A DNA stretch of 64,000 nt from Pseudonocardia petroleophila (lineage in GTDB: Bacteria; Actinomycetota; Actinomycetes; Mycobacteriales; Pseudonocardiaceae). Of the stretch, positions 34,110 through 41,974 are shown one piece after another (positions within the stretch are counted from its first letter, which is position 1; every line of letters begins with the position of its first letter). Location of the stretch: assembly GCF_014235185.1 (NCBI RefSeq), contig NZ_CP060131.1, positions 1,495,501 through 1,559,500 on the forward strand, in the 5' to 3' direction. The position numbers and the translations under genes were made by a program. The notes below the pieces were generated by a model. The model made no database searches. It saw only the letters and a program-made list of their open reading frames with translations, and was not told where the DNA came from.

Positions 34110-35228
34110 TCACACGGGGTTGGCGACAGCAAGAGCGGCGTGCAGCGCGCCCTCCATCGCCTCGCCCGCGGTGTCCCAGCTCAGGGATGCCACCGCCGTG
34201 CGCGCCGAGAAGGCCTCAGCCTCATCGAAGGGCTTCGCGAGCAGGTCGAGCATCGCAGATGCGAATCCGTCACCGGTTGCGCCGACCCGTAGGTGCGCCG
34301 TGATCGTGGGTGGCAGGCCCCTCGTGCCTACCGCCGTCGTCACCACCGGCCGGCCGACGGCCAGTGGTTCGAGCACCTTGTTGTTGACGCCCGCACCGCG
34401 GACGACAGGCGCCACGATCCCGCGTGCGCCGTTGTAGACCGCGGAGAGTGGGTCCACGAACCCAGCGTGAGTTACCAGCCGGTGTACCCGCTGACCGTTC
34501 TCGTCACCGTTGCGGGAGCGGCGAGGGTCTCCTGCGCCGAAAGTGCGGACCTTGGTCAGTACGTCATCGGACAGCAGCGGCGCCACCTCGTCAACGAACC
34601 AGGCGTAGGACTCACGGTTAGGCGCGTACGTCCAGTCGGCGAGCCAGGCTAGATAGCCCTCATCGGGCGGCGTTGTGAGCGTGACGTCGAACAGGTCGCT
34701 CTGCACTCCGTTGGGCACGACGAGGGCTGGAGGAAGAGCGCAGACGCGAGCAGCGTCGACATCGCGATCCTCGGCGGAGATGTAGGTGACGCCGTCGGCC
34801 ATCGGGAGCAACCCCTGCATGACAGGCAGCAACTGAGCCGCCTGGGCCGACGCCGAGACCCATTGACCCACGGTTACCCGCGGTGCCGCGCCGACCAGCC
34901 GGTACGGGCTGTCGACCAGGTCGACGACTGTCTTGCAGCCAATCTGCCGCAGTACGGGCATCATCGGCAAACAGAAGACGTCTCCCAAGAGTACGACGTC
35001 GGCCCGGCGGGCGCGGTCACGGAAGGAGCTGGTTAGCGCCAGCCGTCCCGCGGCGAGAGCGGATCGGACACCCGGACGGGCGGGGACGTCGAGCCGGTCG
35101 ATGGTGTGACCGCGGCGTACGAGGGCGGCGAGGACGTTGTCCCGACGGAGCCGTCCTCCAGTCAGGGCGGTATGCGGACCGTAGCTCGTACAGGCGAAGA
35201 TCTTCAGCGGAGGCACCGGTTCTCGCAT
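34110..35228 (-). CDS. Family 4 glycosyltransferase
   Basis: 372 residues with a two-Rossmann GT-B layout: an N-terminal GPHTALTGGRLRRDNVLAAL acceptor-domain loop, linker VVPNGVQSDLF, and the C-terminal donor site VRGAGVNNKVLEPLAVGRPV, where the Glu of KVLEPLAVG corresponds to the family E-x7-E region. Donor sugar unknown. ATG 35228 gives a normal N-terminus. It probably elongates a lipid-linked acceptor within the island pathway. It is 25 bp upstream of the methyltransferase gene on the same strand. Confidence 0.78.
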   Translation of the reverse strand: MREPVPPLKIFACTSYGPHTALTGGRLRRDNVLAALVRRGHTIDRLDVPARPGVRSALAAGRLALTSSFRDRARRADVVLLGDVFCLPMMPVLRQIGCKTVVDLVDSPYRLVGAAPRVTVGQWVSASAQAAQLLPVMQGLLPMADGVTYISAEDRDVDAARVCALPPALVVPNGVQSDLFDVTLTTPPDEGYLAWLADWTYAPNRESYAWFVDEVAPLLSDDVLTKVRTFGAGDPRRSRNGDENGQRVHRLVTHAGFVDPLSAVYNGARGIVAPVVRGAGVNNKVLEPLAVGRPVVTTAVGTRGLPPTITAHLRVGATGDGFASAMLDLLAKPFDEAEAFSARTAVASLSWDTAGEAMEGALHAALAVANPV

Positions 35229-35298
35229 TCTCAGACAGCGGCCGACGGCACGCTAGCAGCGGGCGTAGGCGGTACCCGCCGTCGGGTTCTCCGCACCC

Positions 35299-36270
35299 TC
35301 ACGTGCGGAACCAGAACGCCCCGCCGACGCGCTCCATGTCCGGGACACGGGGATCGGCCCACAACGGGTCCAGAATCGAGGCGAGCGCCTCCGTCACCGC
35401 GACATGGCGTGACGGGAACACGATCTCCGGCATTGCCGCCAGCAGGTGCACAGCCAGCAGGTACTGCTCGTTGTAGTACCGGATCGCCCATTCAGGCCGG
35501 TAGTCCCAGGGTAAATCGATGTCGTGGATACCGATCAGCAGCCCACGAGGGAGCTCCGGGAGTACCTCCAGGAAGAAGACGCTAACGTCGGAGTTCATGA
35601 ACGACCGGTGCGATCCGTCGAAGAACACGATGTCGCCGGGTTGCACGTCCGAGAAGACGGCTAGGTCCGCGTCTTCCAGCCGGTTACGAATCACACGATC
35701 GCAGAGATTATTCACCTCCGCGCGCGGAAAGGGATCTACTGAGATGATCTCGGTGGGCAGACCGCCGTCCGTCACAGCCATGCGGGCCAGTTTCGTCGAC
35801 TCACCGGAGCCAATCTCGACATAGCGAGCGGGCCGCTCCGAACGAATCAACGTGTAATGCGCAACCATGTCAATCGGAGGAAGCCATCCGTTCCGCCATG
35901 ATGTCAGCGACGATCCGACGCCGGGCATCGCCGGAATCGACGCCAGCTCCTCGCGGTAGTCCAGCGCCGCGATGAGCAGAGCTGCATACGCATCGTTAGT
36001 CCTACTGATCAACTCGTGCAACCTCGGGTGCGCTGGTTTGCCGTGCCCATAGCGGGGCGCCGATCGCACGGGGTAGTCGAGGTGTACCCGCTGCGCCGAG
36101 CGCAGTCTCCAGATCGCGGCGGCGAAGCCTGGGCTGTCTTCTAGGAGATCACGAAGGCGGGTGATCGTGCGCGGATGGCGCTGGAGAGCGGTCTCTAGTC
36201 TACGGAGTAGCACCTTGCGACCGTAGCGGGCGAAACGGTCAGCGTCCGTCCGGGTCGCCCGACAGCGCAT
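35299..36270 (-). CDS. Class I SAM-dependent methyltransferase (Methyltransf_24-like)
   Basis: Up to 323 residues. The Rossmann part has RYVEIGSGESTKLARMA (motif I), EIISVDPFPR (motif II acidic residue) and DIVFFDGSHRSFMNSDV, which places an FxDGxH motif typical of this family in the active site, followed by PRGLLIGIHDIDLP. It is likely a sugar or small-molecule O-methyltransferase in the island. The start is uncertain: ATG 36270 overlaps the DUF2304 gene by 32 bp; GTG 36213, preceded by TACGGT and 6 nt, would remove 19 residues and the overlap. Confidence 0.68.
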   Translation of the reverse strand: MRCRATRTDADRFARYGRKVLLRRLETALQRHPRTITRLRDLLEDSPGFAAAIWRLRSAQRVHLDYPVRSAPRYGHGKPAHPRLHELISRTNDAYAALLIAALDYREELASIPAMPGVGSSLTSWRNGWLPPIDMVAHYTLIRSERPARYVEIGSGESTKLARMAVTDGGLPTEIISVDPFPRAEVNNLCDRVIRNRLEDADLAVFSDVQPGDIVFFDGSHRSFMNSDVSVFFLEVLPELPRGLLIGIHDIDLPWDYRPEWAIRYYNEQYLLAVHLLAAMPEIVFPSRHVAVTEALASILDPLWADPRVPDMERVGGAFWFRT

Positions 36271-36628
36271 CCGTTCCCACTGACTCGATCTTCTCGAGAC
36301 GGAGCCGGATGGCCCCGACCTCCTCCGCCAGCGTCCGGCTTTGCTCCTCGAGCAGCCCCACCTCCCGGGAGAGCTGCAGCGAAACAGCGAACAGCGTCAG
36401 AACGGAGCCGAAGAAGAGCAGGTTGCTCGGAGTACGGATGCCTATGACGTCGGAGGTCCACTGAAGCAACGCAGGGAAGACCGCGACGATCACCGTGGCC
36501 ACGGAGATGAGCACCCAAATGACTGCGTACTTCTCTCGCAGTCTGCGGCGGCGTAGCAGTTCGATGACGAGAAGCAGCGCCGCCACAGCCACGCCGATAG
36601 ACAGGATCGTCAGGCGCGGGTCGGACAT
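36239..36628 (-). CDS. DUF2304 membrane protein
   Basis: 129 residues with three hydrophobic segments (about 8-23, 36-52, 67-85) and a C-terminal coiled-coil-like stretch (LSREVGLLEEQSRTLAEEV). DUF2304 proteins are regularly found next to dolichyl-phosphate-mannose-synthase-like GT2 enzymes and are thought to anchor or partner them. Here the ATG overlaps the stop of such a GT2 gene (TGATG), which supports partnership and fixes the start; an in-frame GTG one codon earlier exists. Confidence 0.8.
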   Translation of the reverse strand: MSDPRLTILSIGVAVAALLLVIELLRRRRLREKYAVIWVLISVATVIVAVFPALLQWTSDVIGIRTPSNLLFFGSVLTLFAVSLQLSREVGLLEEQSRTLAEEVGAIRLRLEKIESVGTDALSGDPDGR

Positions 36629-37392
36629 CACTCGCGCCCGGCCGTCGGGGCCCGGCGGACAAGGGCCAGCGCTACCGCTATCACGACGCGGAACAGGTAC
36701 ATCGCCGCGCGGAATGGATTCTGGCTGGCAACCCCGGTCTCCCGGGCCCGCATCGTCACCGGCACCTGCGAGACTACCATTCCCGCCCGGTGGGCTATAA
36801 CGAGTGACTCGACCGTGTCGCCGAGGTACTCCTCGGGGTAATGCTCAGCGAATAGGGCTAGCGCGCGGCCGTGGACGAGGCGGAAACCGGACGTCGGGTC
36901 CGTCAGACGGGTGCCGACGATACGGCTGAGAACTGAAGACAGTAGGCGCATGGCCCAGCGCCGCGGGCCACGGACGACATACTCGCCCCGGCCCGCGAAC
37001 CGGGCGCCGATGACGAGGTCGGCCCCTGCAACCGCTAACAGGTGCGCAATCTCGCGAGGATCGTGCTGACCGTCTGCGTCGACCTGGACGACGGATGAAT
37101 AGCCCTGGTCACGTGCGTACCGGTAGGCGGCTCGCATGGCGCCTCCGACGCCCAGGTTGAAAGGCAGACGCATGACGTCGGCCCCGGCCGCCGCCGCTCG
37201 AGCGGCTGTGGCGTCAACTGAGCCGTCGTCAACGACAAGAACGTCGTAGTCGGTGCAGGCCAGCCGCACCTCGCGGATTACTCGCCCGACGGAATCCTCT
37301 TCGTTGAGCGCCGGCAGCACGATGAGCAGCTGGCCGGTACCCGTGGTGTCGGCGCGGCACGCGTTGCGTTCTTCGACACCCTCGACGGTCAT
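36628..37392 (-). CDS. Family 2 glycosyltransferase, polyprenyl-phosphate sugar synthase-like
   Basis: 254 residues with the DPM1/ArnC-type core: LLIVLPALNEEDSVGRVIRE, YDVLVVDDGSVDATA, NLGVGGAMRAAYRYA, and the metal-binding VVQVDADGQHDP (DAD). Two short hydrophobic stretches occur near the C-terminus. It likely transfers a sugar from a nucleotide donor to a polyprenyl phosphate for later use by a GT-C enzyme such as that at 29867. ATG with GAGGT 6 nt upstream. It is the first gene of the minus-strand island operon, overlapping DUF2304. Confidence 0.8.
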   Translation of the reverse strand: MTVEGVEERNACRADTTGTGQLLIVLPALNEEDSVGRVIREVRLACTDYDVLVVDDGSVDATAARAAAAGADVMRLPFNLGVGGAMRAAYRYARDQGYSSVVQVDADGQHDPREIAHLLAVAGADLVIGARFAGRGEYVVRGPRRWAMRLLSSVLSRIVGTRLTDPTSGFRLVHGRALALFAEHYPEEYLGDTVESLVIAHRAGMVVSQVPVTMRARETGVASQNPFRAAMYLFRVVIAVALALVRRAPTAGRE

Positions 37393-37428
37393 GATGTGAC
37401 CTCATTGCCCTGGAACTGCACGGCGCGC

Positions 37429-37434
37429 ACTCTA
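37429..37434 (-). promoter_or_regulatory. Possible -10 box (TAGAGT) for the island operon
   Basis: Minus-strand TAGAGT about 36 nt before the ATG of the GT2 gene, with a ribosome site in between. It lies in the 79-bp gap after ubiA. No clear -35 was seen. Confidence 0.3.
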
Positions 37435-37471
37435 GCCCGCTGCAGTCTCCACCCTGCGTCGGCGCGCGGAT

Positions 37472-38392
37472 TCACGCGTAGACCGCCACCGTGAGCGCGG
37501 CGATCCAGGCGAGCGCCAGCACCTGCAGCACCCGGTCGCCCAGCGCGATCTCCTCGGGCTCGCCCCCGTTGCCGTTGTCGACGTCCACCGCGTACCGCAG
37601 CACCGCCACCACGAACGGGACGATGGAGATCGCCGACCAGACGGGGTTGTGCTGCGTCTCGCGGATCTCGAACGCCCACAGGCTGTAGGTCGTGATCAGC
37701 ACGGTCGCCGAGAGGCCCCAGACGAACCGCAGGTAGGACGCCGAGTAGCTCTCCAGCGACTTGCGGATCTTCGCGCCGGTCCGCTCGGCCAGCATCATCT
37801 CGGCGTAGCGCTTGCCGGCGACCATGAACAGTGAGCCGAACCCGGCGACGAGCAGGAACCACTGCGACAGGGCGATGCCGGTGGCCGCGCCGCCCGCGAT
37901 GGCGCGGAGCAGGAACCCGGAGGCGACGATGCAGATGTCGAGGACCGGCTGGTGCTTGAGCCAGAAGCAGTAGGCCAGCTGCACCACGACGTAGACGGCC
38001 AGCACGATGACCAGCTGGTAGCTCGCGACCAGGCTGATCGCGACGGCCGCGGCCAGCAGCAGCACCGCGACGGCGACCGCCAGCCGCGGCGGGACGATCC
38101 CCGCGGCGATGGGCCGGTTGCGCTTCGTCGGGTGCACGCGGTCGGCCTCGACGTCCTTCGCGTCGTTGACCAGGTAGATCCCCGACGCCGCCAGCGAGAA
38201 CGCGACGAACGCGACGACGAGCTGCAGGCCGATCCCGGGCTGCAGCAGGTCGCCGGCCGCGAAAGGCGCCGCGAGCACGAGGACGTTCTTCACCCACTGC
38301 CGGGGGCGCATCGTCTTGAGCACCCCGCGCGCCACACCGACCGGCGTACGGGTCGGTTCCGCCGTGGTCGGCGGGACGTCGGTGCTGGTCAT
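37472..38392 (-). CDS. ubiA: Decaprenyl-phosphate phosphoribosyltransferase UbiA (DPPR synthase)
   Basis: Integral prenyltransferase-fold enzyme that attaches 5-phosphoribose from PRPP to decaprenyl phosphate, starting the DPA pathway (Rv3806c). 306 residues, about nine helices. The metal/substrate motif NDAKDVEADR (Asn76-Asp84) and its extension HPTKRNRPIAAG are diagnostic, as is MRPRQWVKNVLVLAAP near the N-terminus. ATG with GGAGAA just upstream overlaps the PAP2 stop (ATGA). In M. tuberculosis aftB follows; here the island follows instead and aftB lies 16 kb away. Confidence 0.94.
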   Translation of the reverse strand: MTSTDVPPTTAEPTRTPVGVARGVLKTMRPRQWVKNVLVLAAPFAAGDLLQPGIGLQLVVAFVAFSLAASGIYLVNDAKDVEADRVHPTKRNRPIAAGIVPPRLAVAVAVLLLAAAVAISLVASYQLVIVLAVYVVVQLAYCFWLKHQPVLDICIVASGFLLRAIAGGAATGIALSQWFLLVAGFGSLFMVAGKRYAEMMLAERTGAKIRKSLESYSASYLRFVWGLSATVLITTYSLWAFEIRETQHNPVWSAISIVPFVVAVLRYAVDVDNGNGGEPEEIALGDRVLQVLALAWIAALTVAVYA

Positions 38393-39006
38393 CGGGTTCT
38401 CCTCCGGGAGATGCGACGGGCGCCCGCGGCCACGGCGGCGCCGAGCAGCGAGCCCGCGACGACGTCGCTGGGGTAGTGGACGCCGAGCACGAGCCGCGAC
38501 AGCGCCATCGGCGGCACGATCACGGCGACCAGCGGCCGGTGCAGCAGGGCGCCGAACAGCACGGCGGCCGCGGTGGTCGACGTGGCGTGGGCGGACGGGA
38601 AGCTGAGCTTCGACGGCGTGCCCACCCGCACCTCGACGGCCGGGTCGTCGGGCCGGGGGCGCCGCACGACGCGCTTGACGCCGATCGAGGCACCGTGCGC
38701 GAACGCCACCCCGGCGGTGGCGACGAGCCACTCCCGCCGGCGGGGACGGTCCAGCACCGCGCCGGCGGCCCCGAGCGCCAGCCAGCCCGCGGCGTGCTCA
38801 CCGAACAGCGACATCCCCCGGGCCACCCGCACCACGGACGGCGGGCCGCCGACGGTGCGCTGCACGGCGTTCAGCGCGCGCACCTCGATGGCGCGGACAT
38901 CGGACTGGGCCACGACGGGGGCCTCCAGGGCGCCGGCGGCGTCGAGCGCGCCGGCCGATCGGGTTGCTCGGGCGACGGCGATCCTACGCGCGCCCGTCAG
39001 AACCAC
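38389..39006 (-). CDS. PAP2-family phosphatase, probable decaprenylphosphoryl-5-phosphoribose phosphatase
   Basis: 205 residues with the three phosphatase motifs KRVVRRPRP, FPSAHAT and SRLVLGVHYPSD, plus several helices. The mycobacterial neighbour Rv3807c belongs to this family and has been proposed to dephosphorylate DPPR, between UbiA and DprE1. Gene order PAP2-ubiA with a 4-bp overlap supports the same role. The start is uncertain: GTG 39006 overlaps the end of the HAD gene by 10 bp. The N-terminal 40 residues before the first helix are not conserved-looking. Confidence 0.82.
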   Translation of the reverse strand: MVLTGARRIAVARATRSAGALDAAGALEAPVVAQSDVRAIEVRALNAVQRTVGGPPSVVRVARGMSLFGEHAAGWLALGAAGAVLDRPRRREWLVATAGVAFAHGASIGVKRVVRRPRPDDPAVEVRVGTPSKLSFPSAHATSTTAAAVLFGALLHRPLVAVIVPPMALSRLVLGVHYPSDVVAGSLLGAAVAAGARRISRRRTR

Positions 39007-39803
39007 CGTTCGAGCACCAGCGCCAGACCGTCGTCGGCGTTGCTCGCGGTGATCTCGTCGGCCACGTCGTGCAGGATCGGGTGGGCGTTGCCCATCGCCA
39101 CGCCGTGCCCGGCCCAGCGCAGCATCTCCAGGTCGTTGGGCATGTCCCCGAACGCGACGACGTCGCCCACGTCGACGCCGAGCCGCCCGGCCACCTCGGC
39201 CAGCCCCGTCGCCTTGGTGACGCGCGGCGGGGACATCTCGACCAGGCCGCGGGGGTGGGAGAACGTGAGGTCGGCCGTGTCGCCGACGACCGGGGCGAGT
39301 GCGGCCACCATCGCCTCGCTGCTCAGCTCGGCGCAGCGCACCAGCATCTTGACGGCGGGTGCGGACAGCAGCGCCGAGCGCTCGGTGACGTGGTTGTCGG
39401 AGTCGGGCCAGGCGTGCCGGTAGGCGGGCTCGGCGACGAACGGGGCCGTGCCGCGGGCGCCGGTGCCGACCCGCTCCACCGCGAGGCCGCCGGTGGGCAG
39501 CACCTCCCCGACGGTGCGGGCGAGCGCGGCGAGGGCGTCGGGGTCGAGGGTCTGCGACCACACCACCCGGTCCTCGAGGGCGTCGTAGAGCACCGCCCCG
39601 TTGGCGCACACCGCGTAGCGCCCCACCCCGACCGCCTCGACGACGGGCGGGATCCACCGGGGCGGGCGCCCGGTGACGAGGACGAACCCGACGCCCGCCG
39701 CGACCGCCCGGCCGATCACCGCGGCGGTGCGGTGGGTGACCTGGTCGTGGGGGTCGAGGAGGGTGCCGTCGACGTCGGTCGCGACCAGTCGGGGAGCCTG
39801 CAC
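38997..39803 (-). CDS. HAD-superfamily hydrolase, Cof type
   Basis: 268 residues with all HAD motifs: catalytic LVATDVDGTLL at the N-terminus, LVTGRPPRW (motif II Thr), Lys in PRVTKATGL (motif III) and FGDMPNDLEML (motif IV). The large C2 cap matches Cof-type phosphatases that act on sugar phosphates or flavin precursors; substrate unknown. A similar gene, Rv3813c, lies near the galactan genes of M. tuberculosis. The GTG start has a TAGTCT hexamer 6 nt upstream. It overlaps the PAP2 gene. Confidence 0.85.
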   Translation of the reverse strand: MQAPRLVATDVDGTLLDPHDQVTHRTAAVIGRAVAAGVGFVLVTGRPPRWIPPVVEAVGVGRYAVCANGAVLYDALEDRVVWSQTLDPDALAALARTVGEVLPTGGLAVERVGTGARGTAPFVAEPAYRHAWPDSDNHVTERSALLSAPAVKMLVRCAELSSEAMVAALAPVVGDTADLTFSHPRGLVEMSPPRVTKATGLAEVAGRLGVDVGDVVAFGDMPNDLEMLRWAGHGVAMGNAHPILHDVADEITASNADDGLALVLERWF

Positions 39804-39809
39804 TCCCCC

Positions 39810-39815
39810 AGACTA
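39810..39815 (-). promoter_or_regulatory. -10 box (TAGTCT) of leaderless HAD-PAP2-ubiA operon
   Basis: Minus-strand TAGTCT, 6 nt, GTG at 39803. It overlaps the stop codon of the MerR-clamp gene. Confidence 0.45.
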
Positions 39816-40847
39816 CGGAGTGGCGCCGGCCGGCTCGTCCAGGCGGACCGGCATGAGCAGCGAGAACGACTCCGCGAACCGGATGGCCACCGGGGCCAGC
39901 GGGCCGTCGAGCTCCAGGCGGAGCTGCCCGGCACCGCCCGCGTCGACGGCCTCCAGCAGGAACTCGGCGTTCACCCCGACCCCGTCGGCCGACGGGTCGA
40001 CCACGATCCGCCCGGCGGCGTCGACGGTGAGGACCGTGACGTCGGCGTCCGCGACGCGGCGGGTCCCCTCCGCGGCGACGGCGGCGCGCAGCTCGGCCGC
40101 GTCGACCGCGACGCCGCCGCCGGTGCCCGCGGGGAGCAGCCTGCGGTGGTCCGGGAACGTGCCCTCCAGCACGGCGCGGGTGCGGCCGTCGACCGAGACC
40201 CCGGCGTCGTCCACGCGGATCGCGACGTCGCCCGCCCGCCCGTCGACGGCCAGGTCGGCCGGCACCACGACCGCGCGCTCCGGCCCGTCGAGGGCCCGCA
40301 CCGGCGCCGTGGCGACGGCCAGCCGGTAGCGGTCGGTGGCGACGACGGTCACCACGTCGGCGGCGACGTCGAGCAGGATCCCGTGCAGCACCGGGAGCTC
40401 GGGGTCGGACCCGACGGCGAAGCGGACGGCGCGCAGCGCGTCGGCCAGCGCCGACGCGGGCACGGTGACGGTGGTGGGGGTCATGGGGTTCTCCTCCGGG
40501 GCGAGCAGGTCGCGGACGGTGGAGAGCTCGCGGCGGGCGGCCGCCACACCCTGCTCGAGCCGGTGCAGGTGCCCGGCCAGCAGGGCGTCGACGGCGTCCG
40601 GGTCGTGCCGGTGCTCCAGCACCTCCCGGATCCCGGCCAGCGGCATCCCGACCCGCCGCAGCGACGCCACCAGGCGCGCGACGACGAGCTGGTCGGGCGC
40701 GTAGCGCCGGTAGCCGCTGTGCGGGTCGACGTGCGCGGGCCCGAACACGCCCGCGCCGTCGTAGAAGCGCAGCGCGCTCACCGTCAGGCCCGACGCCCGG
40801 GCCATCGCCCCGATGCCGCGCCAACTCCCGCCGGTCCCGCTCTCCAC
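39813..40847 (-). CDS. MerR-type regulator fused to a DNA sliding-clamp (DnaN)-like domain
   Basis: 344 residues. The N-terminal part (about 10-115) is a MerR regulator: winged helix GAMARASGLTVSALRFYDGAG, wing DPHSGYRRYAPDQL and a dimerising coiled coil ending RRELSTVRDLL. Residues 122-344 resemble about two of the three domains of the DNA polymerase III beta clamp (DALRAVRFAVGSDPELPVL, VATDRYRLAVA, GTFPDHRRLLPA, FLLEAVDA). GTG 40847 has GGGAGG 9 nt upstream. Codon 122 is an ATG preceded by GGAGGAGAA at good spacing, so a free clamp-like protein may also be made. The effector and target are unknown. Confidence 0.75.
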   Translation of the reverse strand: MESGTGGSWRGIGAMARASGLTVSALRFYDGAGVFGPAHVDPHSGYRRYAPDQLVVARLVASLRRVGMPLAGIREVLEHRHDPDAVDALLAGHLHRLEQGVAAARRELSTVRDLLAPEENPMTPTTVTVPASALADALRAVRFAVGSDPELPVLHGILLDVAADVVTVVATDRYRLAVATAPVRALDGPERAVVVPADLAVDGRAGDVAIRVDDAGVSVDGRTRAVLEGTFPDHRRLLPAGTGGGVAVDAAELRAAVAAEGTRRVADADVTVLTVDAAGRIVVDPSADGVGVNAEFLLEAVDAGGAGQLRLELDGPLAPVAIRFAESFSLLMPVRLDEPAGATP

Positions 40848-40863
40848 GCCGTCGAACCTCCCG

Positions 40864-40885
40864 CCTCGACCTGGTCGAGGGTCAA
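40864..40885 (-). promoter_or_regulatory. MerR-type operator and -35 element of the MerR-clamp gene
   Basis: CCTCGACC-T-GGTCGAGG (40864-40880) is a perfect 17-nt palindrome; on the minus strand TTGAC (40885-40881) precedes it. A dyad just after a -35 box and upstream of its own gene is the classic MerR autoregulatory layout. Confidence 0.55.
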
Positions 40886-40888
40886 GCG

Positions 40889-41407
40889 TCAGACCCGGAC
40901 GACGCGCAGTCCGGCGATCCCCTCGACTGCGGCGACGTCGTCGTCCTGCGTCACGACGGGCAGGTCCCGGGACGCGGCGCTGGCGGCGATCCACAGGTCG
41001 TCGACGTCGACCCGACGCTCGGACCCGGCGAGCTCCACGCGCATGCGCGCCCAGGTGTGCGCGGCCGCCTCGTCGATGTCGATCAGCTCCACGTCGCCGA
41101 CCGCGTCGAGCGTCAGCAGCCGCCGTGCGCGCGTCTCGACGTCCGTCGCGGCGAGCACCCCCGCCTGCAGCTCGGCGAGCGTCACGACCGAGACCGCCGA
41201 CTCATCGGGGAGCAGGTCCGTCCGCTCTCCGCGGCGATGAAGACGCTGGTGTCGAGGACCGATCCACGCCCGTCGGGATCGCTGCACGGGGACGAGTTCG
41301 GCCACGGCGCGCCCGTTCACGGTGATGGTCACCCGCTCACCGTCCTGCACCCGGCGCAGTACGCCCGCGGTGTCGTTGCGCAACTCACGACTGGGCACCT
41401 CGGACAT
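40889..41407 (-). pseudogene. Degenerate Phd-PIN (VapBC-type) toxin-antitoxin remnant, fused and frameshifted
   Basis: One 172-codon reading frame. The first 55 residues are a Phd/YefM antitoxin N-terminus (SEVPSRELRNDTAGVLRRVQ, ITVNGRAVAELVPV). The last 110 are a PIN-domain toxin from ESAVSVVTLAELQAGVL through RVDVDDLWIAASA to VVTQDDD. Between them the toxin N-terminus, GSVLDTSVFIAAESG with its catalytic Asp, lies in the +1 frame without a start codon, and the frame returns near 41225. The antitoxin tail is missing. An internal deletion plus a frameshift best explains this; a sequencing error cannot be excluded. It is probably inactive. Confidence 0.65.
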
Positions 41408-41408
41408 G

Positions 41409-41422
41409 GCTACGACCGTAGC
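41409..41422. promoter_or_regulatory. Palindromic operator at the Phd start
   Basis: GCTACG-AC-CGTAGC ends one base before the ATG of the antitoxin remnant. It also contains a minus-strand TACGGT 7 nt from that ATG, so the promoter and operator overlap, as in autoregulated toxin-antitoxin loci. Confidence 0.45.
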
Positions 41423-41470
41423 GCCTGCGTAGGCCGTCTCGGCCCGCCGTGAGTACCGATGGGTCGCCCC

Positions 41471-41503
41471 GGCGGCCGGGAGTGGGCGGTACCGCCGGCC
41501 GCC
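41471..41503. terminator. 9-bp-stem hairpin after the DUF350 gene
   Basis: GGCGGCCGG (41471-41479) pairs perfectly with CCGGCCGCC (41495-41503); the loop contains a smaller GGCGGTACCGCC dyad. It lies 20 bp after the DUF350 stop and upstream of the toxin-antitoxin remnant. Confidence 0.55.
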
Positions 41504-41523
41504 CGAACCTGCGGCCTGCCCGG

Positions 41524-41961
41524 TCAGATGATCGCGAACGCCACCACGAGACCCAGGGCGAGGTGGGCGGCGGAGATGAGGAAGCTCTGCGGGAGGACGC
41601 GGTCGGCGGCGAGGACCGCGCCGATGTCGATGCCCATGACCCACTCGACCAGCCGGACGGCGCCGACCTGGGCGAGGATCCCGATGATGCCGAAGACCGC
41701 GGTCTGGATCAGGCCCTCGGTGAGGAAGCCCGAGGAGGTGTAGATCGCCGTGACCACGATCAGCGCCATGCTGATCATGCCGGCCGCGGTGATGACGACG
41801 GCGTTCGGCAGGCCCTCGCGGACCATCACGTTGAGCTTGCCCGGCGTCGTCAGGTCGACGGCGTAGAAGCCGAGCAGCATCAGGATGACGCCGAGGACGG
41901 CGTAGAGCAGGATCGCGCCGATCCCGATGCCGATCACGGAGAAGAAGCCCGGGTTGATCAT
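41524..41961 (-). CDS. DUF350 membrane protein (YjfL-like)
   Basis: 145 residues with four hydrophobic helices. The repeated pair of helices (GIGAILLYAVLGVILMLLGFY and GIIGILAQVGAVRLVEWV) fits the duplicated DUF350 unit. DUF350 proteins are frequently encoded beside glutathionylspermidine-synthase-like ATP-grasp proteins, as in E. coli yjfL-yjfC. Here the gene follows such a gene by 13 bp. Function is not established; an envelope role for the module is inference. Confidence 0.8.
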   Translation of the reverse strand: MINPGFFSVIGIGIGAILLYAVLGVILMLLGFYAVDLTTPGKLNVMVREGLPNAVVITAAGMISMALIVVTAIYTSSGFLTEGLIQTAVFGIIGILAQVGAVRLVEWVMGIDIGAVLAADRVLPQSFLISAAHLALGLVVAFAII

Positions 41962-41974
41962 TCTGGGGAGCCTT

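Noticed and set aside
38389..40824. A possible 811-residue fusion upstream of the PAP2 phosphatase
   Set aside because: The extension lies in another frame over the HAD and MerR-clamp genes and is Arg-rich low-complexity sequence; only the C-terminal 205 residues carry motifs.
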